DNA of 64,000 bases from Nothopassalora personata (lineage: Eukaryota; Ascomycota; Dothideomycetes; Mycosphaerellales; Mycosphaerellaceae): positions 3,534,001-3,598,000 of the forward strand of contig CM066288.1 in NCBI GenBank assembly GCA_033816765.1, in the 5' to 3' direction. The notes beneath the pieces were generated by a model that had not been told where the DNA came from, did no database searches, and saw nothing but the letters and a program-made list of their open reading frames with translations. The position numbers and the translations under genes are program-made. Positions within the stretch are counted from its first letter, which is position 1. Each line of letters begins with the position of its first letter. This document shows, one piece after another, positions 58,440 through 64,000 of the stretch.

Positions 58440-60170
58440 ATGTCGCTTTACTACGAGGCTGCGCAAATTCTCGAGAAAGCCCAGAAGGAAGGCGGCTCCC
58501 TGAAGTCGATAGTGTTCGGCAAAAAGACCTGGAAAAGTGATGCAAAAGCACTTTACGCCTTGACAATCGAAGGCGCAAAATGGAGCGAGGTGCTCTCCGA
58601 AGCCATCGAGAGGAGTGGCATCCTGAAGGTCGAGAAGACAGTACGTTAACGCATGCACTCAACAAGACATCTTGGCTGACCGCGGAAACAGCTTTCTCCT
58701 ACACTGGCCTTGCTACTCACACACGATTTGTTCCTCGCCAAGAGGGGCATTGCATTACCCGCGACCCACGGTCTCAACACATCTGTAAGCCGCCATAAGG
58801 TGCGACTATCTGCGGAGCTTACGAAAGCAAGGCTCCGGCGTGGTTGCGCCACACTGGACGCGCTGCGAGATCAAATAAATTCAAAAGTCAGCACCGACCA
58901 GCAAAGCGCTGCAAACGGGACGTCCTCAAGCCGGCATCCACGATGGCTTCGAATTAACGCGCTCAAGACGACTTTGGATGAGGAGCTCTCTTCCTCCTTC
59001 GCAAACTACACAAGGGTAAATTCCCTGCAAGATATCACGAATGCAGCGAAGCAGGGGCGCCTGCTGTATGTCGATGACCACGTACCAAACTTGATCGCCA
59101 TCGCTGGGCCTGACAATCCAACGACTCTCAAGGCATACAAGACCGGCAAGCTCATCATTCAGGAGAAAGCATCATGCTTCCCAGCGTACCTCCTGGATCC
59201 AATTCCTGACGAAGGCGATGTAATCGATGCATGTGCGGCTCCTGGCAACAAGACGACCCACGCTGCAGCACTACTGACTGGCTCGACTTCGCGCGTGTTT
59301 GCATGCGAGAAAGATCCCGAACGATCAAAAACCTTGGCCAAGATGGTCAAGCTGGCTGGTGGCGACAAAGCGATTACCATCAAGCCTAAGCAGGACTTCC
59401 TTCGACTCAAGCCCAATGCGAAGGAGTTCGCAAATGTCACATCACTTTTGCTAGACCCAAGCTGTTCCGGCAGTGGTATCTTTGGCCGAGATGAAGCCTG
59501 TCTGACAGTCCGCCTGCCATCCATTACGACCGAGGAGCCATCTTCGAAGTCCAAGAAGCGAAAGCGAGCAAGTCATCCGCCGGCAGCTCCAAAGGCGCCA
59601 GAGCCCGAGCCCGAGACACAGGATGTCATTGAAGAAGAGACGCCGACAGATCCAGCCATCGACGATGAACCGAAGCTCAAGGCACGGCTCGAGAATCTAT
59701 CCACCTTCCAGCTCCGAATTTTGCTTCACGCAATGTCCTTCCCGGCAGCCAAGCGGATCACATACTCCACCTGCTCAGTACACGCTACGGAGAATGAGGA
59801 AGTGGTCGTGAAAGCACTGGCTTCGAATGTCGCGGCAGAGCGTGGTTGGACTGTATTGAAACGGCAACATCAAGTGGATGGCCTGGAGCGATGGCACAAA
59901 CGCGGACACGTTGGTGCAGTTCAGGATGCGATGACTCTGCTGAAAGGCAGTGGGACGTCGGCAAACCACATTGTCGCATCAGAAGTGGCAGATGCGTGCA
60001 TACGGTGCGACAAAGGAGGCGAGGATGGCACTATGGGCTTTTTCGTGGCCGCGTTTGTCAGAGACGATGATTTGATCCGTGTCCCTGACCAGGAAAGCAT
60101 CGCGCAAGACCGCGATGATGATGCGGGTGAAGAGGCGGAATGGAATGGATTCAGTGAGGATGAAAGCTAA
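58440..60170 (+). CDS. rcm1: 25S rRNA (cytosine-C5)-methyltransferase, NSUN5/Rcm1 family
   Basis: Exons 58440..58640 and 58692..60170 are joined across a 51-bp intron (GTACGT..ACAG), giving 559 residues. The N-terminus (MSLYYEAAQILEKAQ) is typical of the family. The SAM-binding motif DACAAPGNKTTHAA is at about residue 250, and the two catalytic-site cysteines lie in DPSCSGSG and TYSTCSVHATENE. A Lys/Glu/Pro-rich insertion separates these last two. Family members methylate a conserved cytosine in large-subunit rRNA (C2278 in yeast 25S) in the nucleolus; loss affects translation fidelity and lifespan. The C-terminus is acidic. The first exon is short and would be missed without the intron. Confidence 0.88.
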
Positions 60171-61273
60171 GTCTTACTATGCTGCATTCCGAAGGCTCAA
60201 ATTCGTTGCCGCTGAGCGCTTCGTGCAAAGCACAGTCAAGGCTGGCCGAAGAAATGACGCTAGTGTGCTGCACCACAAGCAGAGATACCCTTATAGTACT
60301 CTAGGATCGTAATGGAAGCCCCAGTGTTGAGTTCGCTGAAGACCTTATTTATTAGACATGGGCGTGACTTTGCTTCACGCTCCGACTTGCCCCGGGTGTC
60401 TGGGACAGATTCTAAAGCTACTCGTCAGCCAGAGTCCCCAGGAGAAGTCAAGTTTCACATACGCAGAATGGCGATGCCTTGGACATGTCGAGGTTTGACG
60501 TCGAAGTTCTAGCGGACGAAGATTTGACACGGCATTAGTCTGGATTATGTAAAGAGAAGTGGTTGGGGGACGTATGTTGGTGCAGTCATGGAAGGTAATA
60601 TACGACCGCGAAGGGCAGATATGGTTGCGTCGCCTGTATAGCTTCTAATTCCGCACGAGCAGAGAATGACAGAGCACCCAGCTGTGGCTTGCCTCAGTTG
60701 ACACGGCTGATAACGATGGAAATATTGTCCTCGCCGGCTTGGGGCAATCAGTGTCTAGAAGACCGTCAATAACGTGTCTAGATATTGGTTGTCTGCCAGC
60801 TATCGAAGACCGACCATTGCTTATCGACCAGGAGGGCTAAAGAGCAAGTAACGACTAGCCCTGACGCTTTTCTCAATGTACCTAGGCAGTAGATGCGTAC
60901 AGCCACGCGGGAGATGCGATGCCTTCAGCCGCGATGTTGTAGGGCGTTGGGCGGGGTTTGTGCCGTGTGTACTACTGAAGAGCTTTTGCGAGCGTGCCTG
61001 CGCCTGCATCAAGACGAGCTGCTTGACCTTATGCATGTCATGCCTGATGGATGAAAGGAGTTGAAGTCTTGTTCACGTAGATGTTCGTGAGGTCGTTCCT
61101 GTGTGCTGGCCATTAGCCTGATAGTGGAGCCGGCGCTCGGCCAAGTCCAGATCCCTGCCACCAGCACGGCCGCGGGATTCGACATGACAGCTGGAGGTGT
61201 GCCTCTACACATTCTCCATTGAGCTATTCTGCTCGTGAGCTCCTGCATCGCAGTTTTACCACAAACTAACATC
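60171..61273. other. Intergenic region; nothing supported
   Basis: About 1.1 kb of ordinary composition between two plus-strand genes. Short frames on both strands show no domain. No tRNA or other RNA gene was recognised here. Confidence 0.5.
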
Positions 61274-62317
61274 ATGGTCTCCTTCAAGCTGGCGGCCCTC
61301 GCGGCTGTAGCATTCAGCTCCTTGAACGTCTTAGCACAAGATGCAGGGAGTGTCCAGGTACGGCTCCGTCGATCTACCGCTCTCGCATGGTTGATGCTAA
61401 CTCATTATTTCGTTCCAGAGCGAAGACATCAACGATACTCCCCAGAACTCTGCGCAGCCGGACATTGCCGATGTCAACGTCGAGGACATGCAGAACTATC
61501 TGGCATCGGGTGGACAAAAGCAGTGGAAAGCAGGAAGCAGCGACCCGAAGCCATTGAACGTGGATGTGAATGTGTCCTTCCCCGATGCTGAGATTTTTGG
61601 TGTGAAGCTGGTCAACGGCCGTCCGACTCGCGCCCTGCTGCATGTCGCGAACAATGAAGAGGCGGATATCACTGTCATGCTTGGTCTGGGTGCACTGTTG
61701 ACACCTCTGGGCACTCCTGGCGCCCCAGAGGTGCCGCAGGTTGTACGCAACCTGACTGGCGCGAAGTTCGGCACAGTCATTGCACCAAAGTCGAAGGAGA
61801 CTCTGACCTACTCCTTCTCCAACGTCATGCAGCCCCAGGACCTTACTCTGCAGCTTCAAACCGTCATCGCTCGCGGCCAGAACTTGTACACCTTGACTGT
61901 CTTCTCTGAGAGCGTGTCTATTGTGGAGGCACCAACTTCGATCTTCGACCCTCAAATGTGCGTATCGGCAGAGTGCTACCGTGTCCTACGTAGCTAACAT
62001 TTCCTCACAGTATCTTCCTCTACCTCTTCCTCGCCGGTATTTTTGGCGGCACTTGCTACTTCATCTACAATGTCTGGATCACACAGCTCTTCCCTCAGAA
62101 GAAGCGCGGCGGCAAGGGCGGCGAGCGTGCTAAGCGATCATCTGGCGGTAGCAAGCCAGTCGATCCTTCAGAGCAGGTTGCAGTTGTGGGCGCAGACGGA
62201 CCTGCTGTGACTACCGGTTCAAAGGCCTACGACGAGAGCTGGATCCCAGCGTCCCATCTGCAGAGGCCACAAGCTAAAAGAGTTGGAAGCGGCAGGCCAA
62301 AGAGCAGGGCAGCATAA
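61274..62317 (+). CDS. irc22: Translocon-associated protein alpha (IRC22 family)
   Basis: Three exons (61274..61357, 61419..61957, 62011..62317) with introns of 61 and 53 bp, both with GCTAAC branch-like sites, give 309 residues. A signal peptide is clear (MVSFKLAALAAVAFSSLNVLAQ). A lumenal domain of the TRAP-alpha type follows (NGRPTRALLHVANNEEADITVML, then YSFSNVMQPQDLTLQL). One transmembrane helix comes next (IFLYLFLAGIFGGTCYFIY) and then a basic cytosolic tail (PQKKRGGKGGERAKRSS). TRAP-alpha belongs to the ER translocon; fungal members are named IRC22. The end is typical of a type I membrane protein. Confidence 0.87.
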
Positions 62318-63077
62318 GTGTGAGCAAGGATTGCACTGTGATAAACCACTCAACTATCGTCGAAGCTGTATTGGGCTCGAAAGAGGATGATGAGCCTACC
62401 GATTCCGTATCTTTGAGGTCTCCAGTGTGACGCCTGTGGATACCTGCCACTGCCAGAGAAACGCCGCGACAATGCGAGCGGCAGCAGAAGCAGATGTGCT
62501 GAACATGCCCATGGCCGGCAAATGCAAGAGCAAACGGCTATGTGGAGCAAGACAGTTTGCAGCAGATGCTAGCCCATACTGTAATAGAACGCTTCTGAGA
62601 GAGCTACAAGCCTCCAGAGTTCTACTTTCACATGCTCGTGCCTACCGCACTACCTTCCTGCCCCTCCGCGCTCGCTCACTGATTGCTGTGCTGCCCATAA
62701 TCAATCCTGCGAGCGCTTCGTCCCTCTCACTTCATCAATCGTCGCTTGAATACGCTAGTCTTTCTGAGCGCAGCATGGCGTGTCACTCCGTCTAAGTTGA
62801 TACCCTCGATCAGCCCCAGCGGTTGCTGTGTCGCAATTAGACAGATCCGAAAGCAAAATGCGGCGACGATCTGTCGTCACGACGTTTCGCTTTTAAGGTC
62901 GACGGAATAGTCCCTCGTATCTTGCGCATCCAGTCCGTGGCATCTGTTATTCATGGCAAGACTTCTTTGGGAAGTCTTTGCAGTGTGAATATTCGACGTG
63001 ACCAGCGCCACCGTTTGGTTTGACACGGGCACACTTTCGAAGATGATACAAATCCAACTTGTCGCCATCCACCACTA
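62318..63077. other. Convergent intergenic region
   Basis: About 760 bp between the stops of IRC22 and the PEX39-like gene. A 122-codon plus frame (62427-62795) lacks any recognisable feature. Confidence 0.5.
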
Positions 63078-63581
63078 TCACTTCATCCAGCTCGGCTTGT
63101 CGTCCGCAGTGCTCGCAGACTTCTCCCACGGCTTCTTCCTCTCGTCAGACTTGCTTTCCGAGGCTTGGCCTTCGAGGATAGTATCCGGAATGTCCTTGAT
63201 CCCTGGGATCGGCTTGCCCTCGGCTATCATGTCACAGATCTCAGCAAAACTTGCAGGCTTCGGCGCGTCTCCCATACCACCAGAAGAGTCTACCAATGTA
63301 GAGGTGTCACTGTTCAGGATAGATCGTCCATCCTCGGCACCATTTGTCTCGCCCTCGTGATTCTGCTGTTCCACCCACTTCTTGTAGCCGTCGAAGTCAA
63401 CGGGAGTGCCTGCTTTTCGTGCGTAGTAGTAGCACTTGGCTCGCAATGTGAGGTGGCCGACCTGCTGGGGATCCTGCACCGAGCCTAGTATGGCCCTCAG
63501 TCCTCCTTGGAACTCCTCATCCTCGGACCATGGATAGCTGTCCAGCTGGTGGAAGACCAGTGTATTGTCTTCTGAGCCCAT
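63078..63581 (-). CDS. pex39: PEX39-like peroxin (KPWE-domain protein)
   Basis: The 167-residue product starts MGSEDNTLVFHQLDSYPW; earlier in-frame codons belong to the leader. Residues about 10-70 form a helical domain (FQGGLRAILGS..LRAKCYYYARK..VDFDGYKKWVEQQ). A second conserved block follows, FAEICDMIAEGKPIPGIKDIPD, and then the family signature ERKKPWEKS. This arrangement matches the KPWE-domain family of human C6orf226 and yeast YJR012C, described as PEX39, a factor helping Pex7-dependent (PTS2) import into peroxisomes. I infer the same role here. It is divergent from the SCD6 gene, sharing a 179-bp spacer. Confidence 0.65.
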   Translation of the reverse strand: MGSEDNTLVFHQLDSYPWSEDEEFQGGLRAILGSVQDPQQVGHLTLRAKCYYYARKAGTPVDFDGYKKWVEQQNHEGETNGAEDGRSILNSDTSTLVDSSGGMGDAPKPASFAEICDMIAEGKPIPGIKDIPDTILEGQASESKSDERKKPWEKSASTADDKPSWMK

Positions 63582-63760
63582 CTTGCTTGACAAGTGAGTG
63601 GAATGTGAGTGGCTGGAAGATTGCGGCAGGTGATGAAGCTCCCCTGCAAAGCCGACTGCAGCTTTTGGCGAGCAACACGCGAACAAACTCGTCCGAACAA
63701 CGGAAGAACATATCCTCTACACGAAGAACACCGCTCCGCCTCCGCGACACGACCGCCGCC

Positions 63761-64000
63761 ATGTCCGAGTACATCGGCTCGCGTATCTCGCTCATCTCCA
63801 AGTCCGACATCAAGTGCGCCGCCCAATCTCGACGCGACGGACGCTCCAGCGCAGCGGCTAACAGATGGCAGATATGTGGGCACTCTTCAATCGATAGACA
63901 GCGAAACAGCCACCGTCTCCCTCAAGGACGTCCAATGCCACGGCACCGAAGGACGAAAGGGCAATCCCGCCGAGGAGATTCCCGGCTCTGACGTCGTCTA
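63761..64000 (+). CDS. scd6: SCD6/LSM14/Sum2 family mRNA-decay protein, 5' part
   Basis: The gene starts at 63761 ([17 protein letters not shown]) and is cut by the window edge. Exon 1 is 63761..63813 and exon 2 starts at 63872 after a 58-bp intron (GTGCGC..GGCAG). The joined frame reads [21 protein letters not shown], then [19 protein letters not shown], the N-terminal LSm14 domain. Homologues bind eIF4G and Dhh1/Dcp proteins, repress translation and act in P-bodies. Domains expected later (DFDF/FFD, RGG) lie outside the window. Confidence 0.85.

Overview
This window looks like a filamentous ascomycete (Pezizomycotina, probably Dothideomycetes). Its genes are dense and split by 47-90 bp introns with GT..AG ends and GCTAAC-like branch sites. 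Several are fungal-specific (samB/MUB1-type MYND protein, ATG16, fungal rhodopsin-like receptor, IRC22). The large central transposon block carries C-to-T mutation concentrated at CpA/TpG, the signature of repeat-induced point mutation (RIP), which is best known from Pezizomycotina.

Layout. (1) 1-4821, single-copy DNA: the 3' part of a DUF1308 gene, a MITE-like inverted-repeat element, and a C2H2 zinc-finger gene on the minus strand. (2) 4822-39166, a 34.3-kb nest of retroelements inserted once into single-copy DNA, with the same 5-bp duplication (TCTCG) on both sides. Its layers can be ordered from target-site duplications. Outer copia-type element A (minus) was invaded by gypsy-type element C (minus), by copia-type element B (plus) and by a solo LTR. 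C was invaded by chromodomain gypsy element D (plus), which received a second solo LTR. B received a third solo LTR. Two nearly identical, unmutated 0.77-kb non-LTR retroposons (N1, N2) sit in C and B. All gag-pol genes of A-D are dead, with frequent TAG/TAA codons caused by RIP, but domains can still be read. (3) 39167-64000, single-copy gene-rich DNA: PMP3, an F-box pseudogene, samB, ATG16, a sugar transporter, a divergent pair of mitochondrial ribosomal protein genes (uL4m and mL38), a bestrophin-like channel, a rhodopsin-like receptor, an NSUN5/RCM1 rRNA methyltransferase, IRC22/TRAP-alpha, a PEX39-like peroxin and the start of an SCD6/LSM14 gene.

The genes do not form a metabolic cluster; they are housekeeping genes (mitochondrial translation, rRNA modification, ER translocon, peroxisome import, autophagy, mRNA decay). 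Two divergent pairs share short promoters: uL4m/mL38 (145 bp) and PEX39/SCD6 (179 bp).

The most interesting observation is that N1 and N2 begin exactly at a sequence that can fold into the nested double pseudoknot of an HDV-like self-cleaving ribozyme (P1 at nucleotides 1-7/31-37, P3 at 18-20/28-30, then P4 and P2). Others are solo LTRs that share their 3' halves but have unrelated U3 regions, half-tRNA primer sites in both copia elements, and a recurrent 26-bp palindrome in element C.
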